From contig CAJNDS010001546.1 of the NCBI GenBank assembly GCA_905221605.1, forward strand, positions 741,257 through 783,830: a DNA stretch of 42,574 nt, written 5' to 3'. Positions 1 to 11,159 of the stretch are shown here, piece after piece (within the stretch, counting starts at the first letter, position 1; every line of letters starts with the position of its first letter). The notes under the pieces were generated by a model, which saw nothing but the letters and a program-made list of their open reading frames with translations, did no database searches and was not told the origin of the DNA. Origin of the DNA: Symbiodinium natans. Its lineage: Eukaryota > Sar > Dinophyceae > Suessiales > Symbiodiniaceae. The position numbers and the translations under genes were made by a program.

Positions 1-837
1 AGGGGCTACTCCAGCCGCGGCGTTCCGTGTCCAAGTTTTGCAGAGAGCCGTACTTTCTGTATTGCACTGTACTTCTCAGCAGCTGAGGTCCCAGGATGCC
101 AGGTGGAGGATTCCCATTTGCGGGGGACCCAAGAACGAAAAAAAAAAAAAAAAAAACACCTGCCGGTCAATCAGAGCGAAGCTTTGACAATAGGTCATCG
201 GTGGACCACATGACTTGGAGCCGCCAGGGCTTCGACCGCCGCAGCTGCCTGAGGATGCGCCGAAATATCCTATCCACAGGATGCCACTCCCGACATGTTA
301 AAACAGGCTCCCGCGCCGATGTCAAAAAATAAGCCGGAGCCCACTGACATGAGAAACGTCCCACGCATGGCAGAACCAATCTCTGCCGGCATGGAAAACC
401 CGCTCACAGGGTCTCTGCGTACATGCTTCCGTCTCGTTTTGTTGTTTGGTTGTGTGTGGTTGGTTGGTGGGGTTGGTGGGTCGGTTGCTGTTGTGTGCAA
501 GGCTTGGTTCCATGGAATCCAACAAGCCAGGATTTTCGCAGTGCTTTTCCCGTAGACTGTTACAAAGATGTCCAGCGTCGGGGGGATGGAACGCACATCT
601 GCGATCCTATTTACTAAAGCGGCCCAGATGAGTGGGACGGGTCAAAGGACCCCTTGGCATGTCCTGCTCTTTTTCCGCGGAGGTGGTCTTCGGGAAGGCT
701 CTTCGTTATCGTTGACGCATGGATGGTTGTCGTGATGAATGGCGTGATGGATTTCGTGGCTTTCCTCTGAAATCTAATCTGTTTTAAAGCATGGGGAAGG
801 GTTGGCGGGAGTCGCGCCACACCTGCTCAAAAATCGC
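1..837. other. Non-coding stretch, no gene seen
   Basis: I see no convincing coding frame on either strand; the short open frames have no coding-like composition. It holds a run of 19 A at 138-156 and a G/T-rich tract around 436-500. The segment at about 678-735 recurs, diverged, at about 4078-4135. Confidence 0.6.
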
Positions 838-1470
838 GCTGGCGCGTGGGAGGCGTTCGGATTGTCGCCCTGGAGCGACAACCCTCTCCGTGCTGCCGGG
901 GTTTCGTGATGCTCGCGTTGTCGTCCGCGAACGACAACCGTCTCGGTGTTCTTGGCGTGGCGTTGGCGCATGGCAGGTCTTCGCATGTTCGGCCACGAAC
1001 GACGACAACCTTCTCGCTCACGGCGTGTCGCTGTGCTGCCGTGCGCGAGGCGTTCGCATTGTCGTCCGCAAACGACAACTCTCTCGCTGTCCGCGACGTG
1101 TCGCTGAGCTGGCGCGTGGGAGGCGTCTGCATCTGCGTCCGCGAACGACAACCCTCTCCGTGTTCCCGGGGTGTCGTGATGCCGGCACGTGGGAGGCATT
1201 CGCACGTTCGTCCGCGCGAGCAAAAACCCTCTCGCTGGCCGCAACGTGTCGTGATGTTGGCGCATGGGAGGCGCTCGCATTTTCGTCCGCGAACGACAAC
1301 CCTCGCTGTCCGCGGGCGCGCGGGAGGCGTTCGCGTTCGCATTTTCGTGAACGACAACCCCCTCCGGCGATTCTGGGCGTGCCCTGATGCTGGCCCGGGG
1401 CTCTCGGTGTTCTCGGGGTGCCGTGATGCTGGCGCGGATGCTGGCGTGGGGGAGGCGTTCGCATCTTCGT
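838..1470. repeat. Degenerate ~73-bp minisatellite, 8-9 copies
   Basis: Successive units start near 838, 911, 964, 1038, 1110, 1183, 1258 and 1321. Each has the pattern GGCGCGTGGGAGGCGTTCGC, then a TCGTCCGCGAACGACAACC core, then CTCTCGCTGTCCGCG and a GTGTCGTGATGCT-like end. Most units are 71-75 bp, with two shortened ones. Because the unit is not a multiple of three, the long Arg-rich open frames crossing it on both strands are by-products of high GC and few stops, not genes. Confidence 0.85.
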
Positions 1471-1503
1471 GGAACCAAGAAGCAAGAACGTGTTAATAAA
1501 CAC

Positions 1504-1757
1504 GGGCCCTGTGTTCATTAACACGGCCGGAACCAAGAACCAAGAACCAAGATTTCCCGAAAAGTCTTGGGATGGATCTTGGTTCCCAGAGCCTGGGCCT
1601 GTAGGCTTGGGGAGCCAAGCAAGAATCCGATGGCGAAGCTTGGCTCCCCCAGCCGGCCTACAGGCCCAGACCCTGAGAACTAAGATTCATCCCAAGACTT
1701 TTCTGGAAATCTTGGTTCTTGGTTCTTGCTTCCGGCCGTGTTAATGAACACGGGCCC
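1504..1757. repeat. Large imperfect inverted repeat (fold-back / MITE-like element)
   Basis: The left arm (1504-1620) and right arm (1638-1757) are reverse complements at roughly 90% identity, with a few small indels, separated by a 17-nt loop. Both outer ends are GGGCCC followed by a short inner palindrome around GTGTTCATTAACAC. The flanks carry extra partial copies of the arm ends (about 1470-1503 and 1758-1845), so the element looks nested or internally duplicated. No reading frame lies inside. A non-autonomous fold-back transposon is the simplest reading; a hairpin transcript is possible. Confidence 0.8.
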
Positions 1758-2159
1758 AGGCCCTGGAAAAGAATCCCCGCAAGACTTTCTGGGAATCTTG
1801 GTTCTTGCTTCTTGGTTCCGGCCGTGTTAATTCAAACGGGGCCCGTACCTTTCGTCGAGAGTTTCCTTCAACATTAAAGCTCACTGACTATGCAAGTTGG
1901 GTCTTGGTTTATTGTTCGTTTTCTAGCAAAGATATACGTTCATATGTCGTGTTTATAGCTATACACAGATCACAACTAATGTGGCTAAATAAGTTGGGGT
2001 TCAAAATCCCAGACGAATAGGACCACGCTGAATCCTGATACATATGTTTCGAATTTGACACTAGGCCCTGCATAAATATGAGCACATTTAAAACTTTGAT
2101 ACGTGTATTTGGAAATTACACGTTTTAATTGCATCGGGGCCCGGGAAACAAGAACCAAG

Positions 2160-3660
2160 AATACCCTGCACCTGAAACCCTAAACCCTAGACGGTTGAGG
2201 CTTTAGGAGCCAAGGTTTAGATAGAGCTGAAACATTAAAGAGACACCCCGCAGGCACCCGAAGCATCATTATTCCTGAACAATACTCATTGAATAGGGTC
2301 TTAGTCTTAGTGGCGAGGGAAAACGTAAGGGTTTGGACAAGGCTTCAGCCTGAATGTTCAACAATAGGGTTTACAGGAATAGGGCTTAGGCATAAACATT
2401 AAGAATACACCCCGCAGGCACCGAAGCATGAACAATATATATATATATATGTATATATTCCCATAGGGCCGGGGCTTTAATTTTATGAAATTTCTTTAGG
2501 GAATAGGGTCTGGGCTTTAGCGAAATGCCTTCAGTGACGAGAGAAAACATAAGGTTTTGGACTGGGCCTAAACCTTCAAGAACTAGGCTGCATGATGATT
2601 CCTAAACAATATTCGTTGAAAAGAATGGAACTAGGGTCTGGGCTTTACTAAAAGTTCTTCAAAAGGGTCTGGGCTTTAGCGAGGCGAGGGAAAGCGTCAG
2701 GTTATGGATTAGGTTTCAGCCTGAATCTTCAATACAGTATAAGGTTTGCGGGAATAGGAAGCATGATGATTCCTAAGCAATATTCGTTGAAAGCATGGGA
2801 ATAGGGTCTGGGCTTCATAAAAAAGGTTTTCGGGAACAGGGGTAGCGAGGGACTACGTCAGGTTATTTTTTTAGCCTCAAAAAACCACGTCCTTCGAGTG
2901 TGAGCACTGAAAAACCGGGAGGGGGCCTCATAGCCACGGAGCTAACCCCCAAGTTGCGTTGTTGCGCGCAGGGGATGCCTGAGATTCCACCGAGGCAAGG
3001 GGTCTTCATTTTTTCGCAGGTGCGTGTAGCGTCAAAGTTGGCCTGCGCATGGCCTGTCGTCTTTCTCCATGGACTGTCCGGGCTTGCAATGCCCTGATCC
3101 GTGCCCTTCCGGAGGCCCGTTACATCATTTTTGCAATTTTGGGGTCTAGGTTTTCAGCCAAAATCTTCAACTACAGGAATAGGAAGCATGATTATTCCTA
3201 AAACATATACGTTGAAAGTATGGGAACAGGGTCTGGAATTTACCAAATTTCTTTAGGGAACAGGGTCTGGGCTTTCGCGAAATGCCGTGATGAGGAAAAC
3301 ATAAGGTTTTGGCCTGGGCTTCAGCCTACACCTTCCAGAAATAGGCTGCATGACTATTCCTAAGCAATGTTCGTTGAAAGTATGGGAGAATAGAGTCTCG
3401 GCTTTAGCGGAATTCCTTTAGAGGGAAATTTAAAGTGTTGGAACAGGGTGTCAGCCCGGGCCTAAACCGTCAACGAAGAAGGTTAAGTGAAATTGAGTGG
3501 CGAGGGAAATGTAAGGCTTTGGAATAGGACGGTTTAAGCCCTAAATCTTCAACAAACAGGGTTTGCATGAATAGGGCTAAACACTAAGGGTACACCCCGC
3601 AGGCACCCGAAGCACTAGGGTCTGTGTCGAAACCTTAAATGAATAAACATAGGGAAGCTC
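2160..3660. repeat. Diverged dispersed/tandem repeat block
   Basis: Phrases such as AGGGTCTGGGCTTTAGCG recur about six or seven times (near 2505, 2631, 2665, 2804, 3227, 3261, 3390). A ~140-bp segment at 2480-2620 reappears at 3240-3380, an offset of about 757 bp. The motif ACACCCCGCAGGCACC occurs at 2243, 2407 and 3592. CCCTAAACCCTA-type telomere-like words occur at 2171-2190. No coding frame is supported. An (AT)n tract sits at about 2437-2460. Confidence 0.7.
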
Positions 3661-3908
3661 TTTAATGGAACTCTTGAAGGTTTCAGCCAAGGGCCTGTTT
3701 GTCAGCTACTGGGACAACTTTGCGTACAGACGGCTTAACTTGGAGTTCAAATTATGTTGGATGCAAGCTTGGTGAGTTTCTGCTGCACGCGACCGTGGCG
3801 GGGAGGCTCCAAATCAACTTTCTCACGCTGTTTTGTTTATCGCAGCAGCCTTCCGGAAACACCCCGCACCCTTACACTCTGCTTACGGTGGGTTCTGGGA
3901 AATGGGAA

Positions 3909-3999
3909 AGGGGGGGGGGGGTAGCAATGTATATATCTATCTATATATAGATATATAGATGTGTATATATATATATCTATATATATATATATCTATATC
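3909..3999. repeat. Poly-G run and AT/ATCT microsatellite
   Basis: A run of about a dozen G is followed by TATATCTATC-type and (AT)n repeats up to about 3999. Simple sequence only. Confidence 0.85.
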
Positions 4000-4735
4000 A
4001 GGCACATAGGGTTTCAGGGCCAGCCGGCTGAGACAGCCTCTGACATCGAATCGAAGCACATGTCGCGAAGGTTTTCAGCGGAGGGTGGTCTTCGTGCAGG
4101 TTCTATTTTTCGTTATCGTTGATGCATGGATGCGACCAGTGCGACCCATGATTGAAACTATAATGGGGTGTATGGTGTTCCTAAAAGGTGTTCTTGGAGA
4201 GCTCCGACCGTAACTTGTCAACGCTTGCTCTTACAAGTACCCATAGATTCTTTCGGGACGCGTCCGAGAATGGTTTTGTCAGCTGAACAGTTCTTTGGCA
4301 GCCCCCACGGCATTATATTCTTTTGCACGCTTCAGATGTTCATGAAGCACGGGACAGGGCTTCGGCACTAACCCCGATACGCGCGCGCAGGTAAACAAGA
4401 CTGCAGCGATTAGTTGCGGAAGGCGGTGGAACGATCCAGCAGTGCATAGACATGCAATGTCCCATTTCCTGAAGCCATCGATGAGAGATGCTTCCATGAC
4501 GACACGTTACCAGAACGCCGTGCGTTGGTTCATACTTTTCGTAGGGGGCACAAGGGCAGCTAGATGGCCGGGCCATCGAAGACCCATCCAGTCTTGCCGT
4601 GCAAACGCTCCTGCGATTTTCAATGATTCACTAGCATCCAAATCGAAGCTGAGAACAGAAGATTAGCCCAACCAGCATCGGTGTGTGTGTGTGTGTGTGT
4701 GTTTTTGTTTTTGCTCGCGTGCCACCTCCTTTTAG
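4000..4735. other. Non-coding stretch with GT microsatellite
   Basis: No supported gene. A diverged copy of 678-735 lies at about 4078-4135, and a (GT)n tract lies at about 4681-4702. An open frame at about 4442-4666 has a somewhat protein-like composition, but it has no convincing start or homology I recognise. Confidence 0.4.
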
Positions 4736-5088
4736 ACGTCATCTTGGACATTGAACGTTGGCACCAACGGCCTGGCGAGGATGCCGGGCGAAAAATTGTA
4801 AATCCGAGATATTTCAACTCAAATGAATGGCTCAGGCCGAACCCATTCCGCCGCTCAGCAGCAGAAGGAGCACAGTCGCCTTTGTAGACATTGTGCAGGG
4901 CAACGTTCAATATTCTGGAGTTTCTTCTTCGGTTCTCTTCCAATCCGTCGAGCGGCGCACAAGCCTACAGTAAACTTTTTGATCGACTGTGGCGAAATGG
5001 GCACGCATACAGCAAGGCACCTCTGAAGAGTTTCTCAGGTGGCGGCGGGGGTGGATTCGGAGGAGGTTTCGGACCACGTTTCTACTGA
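4736..5088 (+). pseudogene. Candidate broken exon with glycine-rich C-terminus
   Basis: A single + frame runs from a pyrimidine-rich AG (CCTCCTTTTAG, ending about 4734) to a TGA at 5086-5088. It is interrupted only by an in-frame TAG at 4885-4887. The upstream part reads like a soluble domain (DVILDIERWHQRPGED...). The downstream part ends in a Gly-rich tail (GGGGGGFGGGFGPRFY). I do not recognise the product. The TAG suggests a pseudogene or an unresolved splice. A chance open frame cannot be excluded. Confidence 0.35.
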
Positions 5089-8000
5089 AGAGGACAAGCT
5101 CATGTTTGCTTTGTCGCGAACGGCATCATGCACATTGTCGGTACCATCCACAGGACCTGCTTGAATACCACTCGGGATTTGTGTTCGCCGTGCTACTCAG
5201 ACAGCACTGTTGGAAGTTGCAAGAGAGACGAGACGGCCCCGACTGCCCCCGAAAAGGGCATCCATGCCCGTAATTACGTAGTACATGGGAACTTACCCAA
5301 TCTTCTGTGCCCAGGAGATTAACTTCAGAGTTTTCAGCATATTAGCACCAACTAAAGTTGGAGGAGTATGTTCCTGGAGTTTCGAAACACGACAAAACAA
5401 AAGGGAGCATCGACAGGGCTTGTCACAGCTACTTGTAAGTGCGGGAAAACAACATCTGGCCCTGTCGTAAGGCCTTCGTTGAGGTATGGCCAGGGAACAC
5501 AGAAGCCGCAAAGGCAACCCGTAAAATTCAAGGCAACAACTGGGGAGGCTAAGTTAACGCTCAAGAACATGCAGCAACAAATTGGGGAGGGAACTGCAAA
5601 AAAAAACGAACCAGCTCACAACAGAACCATCATAAAGCACAAAAGTTGCAAACCAACAACGGAGAAGAGCACAGGCCATTGAAAGGATCCACGAATGCAA
5701 GCACGGCAATGAAAGGTGGCGAAGCGTGCTGAAGGAATCTGAAGGAGCTAGAAAGTATGCGCTGCCGGAGTTTGGTTCTGCAATCCGTTCGCCTCCGAGC
5801 CTCCAGTCTCCGCTTCATTGTCGCTCCATTTGTCCCTTCTCATTCAGCTGTCGTTCTAGCCAAAGAAATTCCCGGAACTAGTGACAGGAAGGAGTGAATC
5901 AGCGAAACCAGGAACTTTGAACAAGGGAAGTAAAGGAGAAAACAAGGGTAAGGGTCGAAAAGGGTGTTTCAAAAAAAGAGCCTCGACCTAGAAAGAACGA
6001 GAAAGGAAACAAAAGCTTGTTCTTTGGAGGTCGCTTGTTAGTGCTTGACTGTGTGCTATGCTGCATCATGTTGAGGCGTCGCCAGTGCTACAGGGCGCAC
6101 TTGGACACAAAAAGTCCCGTGCCTGCTGGGGCCAGCTTGCACTAAGCACATAAGCGTGCGAACCATCAACCATCTTGGCATGGCAGATTGTCTCGCCATC
6201 ACTGTTCGACTCGGCGGTGGGTTTTGGACTCAGGCTGTGAGCTGTGAGTGTGGGCGTATGGTTATGCTCCTGAGTTGCCGAAGCAGCACGTGTGTATGAA
6301 CAACTCCGCATGTTGATGTACATTGACAAAGACCGGCTCCCAATATTAACATGTAAAGCACCAGGCCGAAATACTCAAACAAGCAAAACGAGAGCAGCAC
6401 AAAAGCCGGCCGTTGACACCACTTCTCTAGATGAAACAGCGTGGGTGATCACGCAACATTGGCCCGACTTCTGACAGGATTACAGCTATGGGCAAGTAGC
6501 CCCTGTTAGGCCCCTGTTCCCCCAATACCGCACGCTTCGTTGCATCGTCAGATCCTTGGCATGCGGATTTTGAACCCTCGTCTGGAGGATGACGTTTTCT
6601 TAAATTGACCGCATTGAGATTTGGCTGAGCGTTTTCCTTGCTTATGTGTTCCTCATCAAGGTCACCATGATGATGATGATAATAGTAATTGTGGACTGTG
6701 TGATTTCCCAGTGAAAAACAGGGAGCGGGGGGGTGGGGGGTGGGGGGGCGGATGTGTCTTATCATATGTTCACGGAATAATACTATGAGGTGATCCCGCG
6801 TAGGAATGTTGCAAGTGAGCGAAGTGAACGCACAAGAAAGAGCGGTCAAAAGAACCATTATCAGTAGAGTTTTTGCGCACCAAAACGAAGGTTGTGTTTG
6901 TGTCTTTCACTTAAGTTCGTGTGTTCTCTCATCTCGCTCGCTCCTTATATCCTGTTTGGAAATGGCCGAGCTTTCGCCATTCCCCTTTTGATCAAGAAGA
7001 ATTCGTGATGAGTGGGTAATTGATCGCGCGTGAGCTGTGCTTCACTTTCTGAGCCACGGAGGTTTTGTAGTTGCTTTTCAACCTTCAAAAACTTCTTCTT
7101 CGTGAGAAACAATACAAGCCCCGGAATTTAACATGTGACAATGTTTGCACATACAGTTCTAAATTGCCAAGTCCTCATCCATTCACTTACATCGCCTAAT
7201 AAGCATGCTCAGGCCATTCTGTATCGCTTTGCCTTTGCATGGTTTGGAGGAAGTTCTGTGCTCAGAAGCAAGCAGTAGTAGCGATCACTGCTATGTTGGA
7301 GTGTTGGAGAAGCACCAGGCCAACCAGAGAATCTGCGCGATTTACGGAGTGCTTGAGCCTCAGTCCTCAGCGCAAGGCAGTGTCAGTTTTGCATGCTGAG
7401 TAAGGCCACAGAGAAGCACGGAGAATGTTCAGCACAAGTCGTAACCTGCTGCAAGCCCAGCTGAAAAATGGTTTCGTTCGCTGTCAGGCGTCTCAAGTCA
7501 CGGCAAACCCTTTGTTCCCATGTGTGACCGCAGGGTTTGCCAGGTGTTAGCCTTTTTCTGGCCAGGTCACAAAACTTGCAGAAGCTGAGCCACGGACACA
7601 TATGGATGCATGCGGATGTTGATCCTGAACACGAGGCGTTCTCAACCTCGCTATTTGGGCGGTCCAGCGAACGTAGTTTGCTGCCCTGGTCGCTTTCAAA
7701 ATCAACAAAGGCGTGAACTTGCTCGAAGTGATTGATGGCAAGAACACTCGTTGCTTGCTATAACTTTTTGAGACTCCACGAAAAAGCCTGTAAACAAAGC
7801 AAATTACAAGGCGCACATGAATTTGACATCGACATCAGTGTGGATGTCAAGTGTGTTTGCCGTTCTTTTGGTTTATTCCACAAGCCCCCTAAGCCTAAAG
7901 TGTGCTTATCTTGGTTTGGTCCGCTCTGTCCAGCTCTGTTCCCGGCCTTCCATTGAATTGTCCGGGGGAGCATTCGGCCCACACAGCCATCTGACCGGAC

Positions 8001-8100
8001 CCAGAAATAGGGCTTGCAACAACACTGACTACTGATGTGTTTTGCCATTGACACATCAATGACTGCCTGGAGTTTTGGAAAAAACGACTGTGCAATGTTT
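5089..8100. other. Mostly non-coding interval
   Basis: Both strands contain only short open frames. The most protein-like is 5368-5682 (+, 104 codons, Lys/Thr-rich, starting near MFLEFRNTTK), which I do not recognise and would not call a gene. A G-rich tract lies at about 6728-6750. No tRNA, rRNA or transposon ends were recognised. Confidence 0.4.
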
Positions 8101-8129
8101 CTTTGTGAGGGTATTCTGGGTAGAGCCCC

Positions 8130-8160
8130 TTTTTTTTTGGGGGGGGGGGGGGGGGGGGGG
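8130..8160. repeat. T9 then G22 homopolymer
   Basis: Nine T are immediately followed by 22 G. The length is likely to be unreliable in the assembly. Confidence 0.9.
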
Positions 8161-8333
8161 CGTTACGTTTGTAAATATTTGTCCATATGAGGTTGGGTTT
8201 GTTAAGTTTTAGAGTTTAGGATGAAGCCTTCAGCAAGTTTTTGCCTTTGGGTCGTTCGTTTGGGGGTGTTTTGGGGATTTGGGGTTGTTTGCGTATGGGA
8301 GGTATTGTGAGGACTTTTCATCTGAGTTTTGTT

Positions 8334-8590
8334 TGTGTGTGTGTGTGAGTGAGTGTGTGTGAGTGTGTGTGTGAGTGAGTGTGTGAGTGAGTGTGTGAGT
8401 GAGTGTGTGAGTGAGTGTGTGAGTGAGTGTGTGAGTGAGTGTGTGAGTGAGTGTGTGAGTGAGTGTGTGAGTGAGTGTGTGAGTGAGTGTGTGAGTGAGT
8501 GTGTGAGTGAGTGAGTGAGTGAGTGAGTGAGTGAGTGAGTGAGTGAGGTGTGTGAGGTGTGTGAGTGTGTGAGTGAGTGAGTGAGTGAGT
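8334..8590. repeat. GTGTGAGTGAGT microsatellite/minisatellite
   Basis: A 12-bp unit GTGTGAGTGAGT is repeated roughly 11-12 times, then degenerates into a pure GAGT run that abuts the N gap. Long Ser/Leu/Thr/His frames through it on the minus strand are repeat translations. Confidence 0.95.
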
Positions 8591-8690
8591 NNNNNNNNNN
8601 NNNNNNNNNNNNNNNNNNNNNNNNNNNNNNNNNNNNNNNNNNNNNNNNNNNNNNNNNNNNNNNNNNNNNNNNNNNNNNNNNNNNNNNNNN
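8591..8690. other. Assembly gap, exactly 100 N
   Basis: One hundred consecutive N separate two different GT-rich microsatellites. The round number suggests a scaffolding gap of unknown true length. Confidence 0.98.
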
Positions 8691-8715
8691 TGTGTGTGTC
8701 TGTGTGTGTGTCTGT

Positions 8716-8747
<32 letters not shown>

Positions 8748-8978
8748 CTGTGTGTGTGTGTCTGTGTGTGTGTGTGTGTGTGTGTGTCTGTGTGTGTCTG
8801 TGTGTGTCTCTGTGTGTCTCTGTGTGTCTGTGTGTGTCTCTGTGTGTCTGTGTGTGTCTGTGTGTGTCTGTGTGTCTCCGTGTGTCTGTGTGTCTCCGTG
8901 TGTCTGTGTGTCTCCGTGTGTCTGTGTGTCTCCGTGTGTCTGTGTGTCTGTGTGTCTGTGTGTCTGTGTGTGTGTGTA
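8691..8978. repeat. TGTGTGTC / GT microsatellite with 18-bp sub-array
   Basis: The tract is mixed (GT)n with TGTGTGTC and TGTGTGTCTC units. At about 8867-8940 an 18-bp unit TGTGTCTGTGTGTCTCCG is repeated about four times. The composition (GTCT) differs from the GTGA repeat on the other side of the gap. Confidence 0.95.
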
Positions 8979-9401
8979 AACTGTAACTGTACACCACGCG
9001 TTTACCGTGTATTCGCGAGGCGGAAATATCAGCATGAAGTACACGCAGGATTTAAGCAGGCAATCACCATTCCAAATAATTTCAAAATACAACGGAGGAT
9101 ATGCTCTTCGCGATGAAGCCTTACAGGATTGCTGATGTGTTTCAACACATTTGCGTGCTGATGAAATAAGTCATGTTTTATGAGTTAAATAGTGAAATCC
9201 ACATGGAATGCTTGTCGAGTGATGCTATAGCCTGGCAGTGTCGCCAAGATGTGACAGAGAGTCAGAGTTAGACTTAGAGCGAGAAATTGCGGCCACAGGG
9301 ATAGATGTAGCCAAAGACGGGTGGCAACCCCCACCCAGAACAGAAATCTAGGTTCTGGATGCTAGAACGTGTTGCTTTGACATTGGGGGCCTTTCTAAGG
9401 C

Positions 9402-10043
9402 AGAGTCAACGACGGCTCGGGCGTTTTCAGCACGCACAACCAGGTCTTCGAGCGCACCTCGCTCTTCCCCATCGTGCAAAAGATAGCGCAGCTCAAGCAA
9501 CAGAAGAAGCCGGCTGTGATCAAGGAGACTCTGAAGGCATGAAACTGAGTCTGAGGCAACAAAAAGAAAACTTGAGAACCCTTGACCGAGGAGACAAGGA
9601 GATCTCTCGTAGAAGCCTCGGGACCCTCCAACGTTAACGCGTCATTTGCCCACATGTTTGAAATCTTCTCAAAGGCGTAGCCGGCAGTGCTCGAAGCTCG
9701 AAGCGCTAAGCTCATCTATGCAGCCGCCGAAGCCTTGGCTGAGGTGCTGGAGAACAAGTACTGGGGGATCCGGGGTGGTTACGATGTGACGTTGGTCTTG
9801 ATCTATTTGGAGACGGTCAAGGACTTCGAGGGCCAGCTGCCTCAGGAGACGCGCCAAGAGATTGCCCGAGGAAGCGAGGGCGCCTTTGCCAACTTTCCCA
9901 TCTACGCAACGACCACCCAAAACGGCGTGGACGCTCTAGATCTCACAGCTGCGCAAGTAAACCTCCTTGCAGCACAGGGCGAGTATTCAGTCATGCAAAA
10001 CGAAGACTTGATGAGGCAGCTCGTGGCCTCGGCGAGGAAGTAG
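9402..10043 (+). pseudogene. Decayed protein-coding region, unrecognised family
   Basis: One + reading frame gives coding-like sequence in three blocks. Block one, about 9402-9536, contains TSLFPIVQKIAQLKQQKK. Block two, about 9591-9677, contains SGPSNVNASFAHMFEIFSK. Block three, 9681-10043, runs from LEARSAKLIYAAAEALAEVL to ...MRQLVASARK and a TAG stop. The gap 9537-9590 has several in-frame stops and could be a short 54-nt intron (GC donor, AG|G acceptor). A lone in-frame TAG at 9678-9680 separates blocks two and three. No start codon is evident. I do not recognise the product. A retired gene, or one with an unresolved junction at 9678, are the two readings. Confidence 0.5.
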
Positions 10044-11159
10044 TACCTGTACCCCCATGTACAGAACGTATAGCGAACGGATAGCTACCTTGCACAGTGA
10101 GTTGGTTTCGGACATAGTGTTGCACAGGGCCCAAGAAGCTTGCAGGCAGGAGCCAGAGAGTGCCCCGCAGTGCTTCACGTGCCGGATTCGGCACGTTTTT
10201 GCAACAACTCAGAGCCTGGATAGTTCACCGACTCGAGCACAGCTGTTGCAGTGCTGGGCATCCCGGAAATATTCCGGCAAACCGGAACATGGAAGGGGAC
10301 CTGTTGCCCGACGGTTTCTTCTGTCGAAATTAGAAAACTGGATCTTTCACCTCCGACAGTCTCTGAAAATTTATAGAGGCTATGTCCATGCAAATGCTGT
10401 CAAGTCTCTGTGGTACACTCAGCGTCATTGCGTGTCCTCGTAGTGCTCTTCAGACAAAGTCGGAAGCAATGTCCAAATGCGCGAAAAAGGGCGAGAGACG
10501 CAGCAGATCAGCAGATCCTCGCACGCTGCCCTGCAGAAGCAATGCTGCTGGCGAGGTGTCGGCGTCCATTTGTGGTGAGAGGACGCGGTAGCAGAGATGC
10601 CTTTGCTGATTTAGCTCTCTTGTTGTGAGTCTTTCTGCCAATTATGCTCAACCTCTCAGCCTCAGGCTCGTCAATTCCTGCCAAACTGCTCCCCCGAAAC
10701 AGAAGGCCCCCCCAAACAGAAGCTCCCCCCCCCTCCCCACAAAGCTGCCTCTCAAAAAGAAGGTGCCTCTCTGTTTCTTTTTTTTGCAGACTTCGAGAGA
10801 GGGGAGATTTCCCTTCAGAGGCGCGCGCCGGGGCAGCCGGGCCCCGAGAGCAGCAGCTCCCGGCGCCAGCTCTCTGGTTCCGCTCTCGGCCCCCCTGCTC
10901 CTCCGCACATATGAGTTCCTCTTAATCTCCCAATTTTGAAGAGGGCTGTAAAACACAGCCCCACTCCGGCAGCCCGGCAGACCCAGCACCGAACACGTCA
11001 CCCTCAAGCCGAAACAAAAAGCCCAAGACACATGAGGCCTCCGCGCTTGCGGAGCAGACGACGCTCAAAGCTGGGCCGACATGCGCTGCAGCTATGATCT
11101 CAATTGAGTGCATTCCCTCCCCCCCAATATGAAGGCAACTGAAGTTCCTGAGAGCAGCG
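10044..11159. other. Intergenic region upstream of the duplicated gene
   Basis: No supported gene. An open frame at 10057-10443 starts with ATG but lacks any recognisable feature and begins directly after the preceding coding block, so it may simply be 3' flank. C-rich tracts occur at about 10681-10740. The duplicated unit begins at 11160. Confidence 0.4.

Noticed and set aside
774-1478. 234-codon Arg-rich minus-strand frame and overlapping plus-strand frames
   Set aside because: These are shadows of the ~73-bp GC-rich tandem repeat; a non-multiple-of-three unit gives different peptides per copy.
8202-9092. Leu/Thr/His and Cys/Val frames through the GT-rich repeat
   Set aside because: Microsatellite translation crossing an N gap; not a gene.
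10057-10443. 128-codon ATG-started plus-strand frame
   Set aside because: No recognisable features and placed directly after a decayed coding region; more likely its 3' flank.
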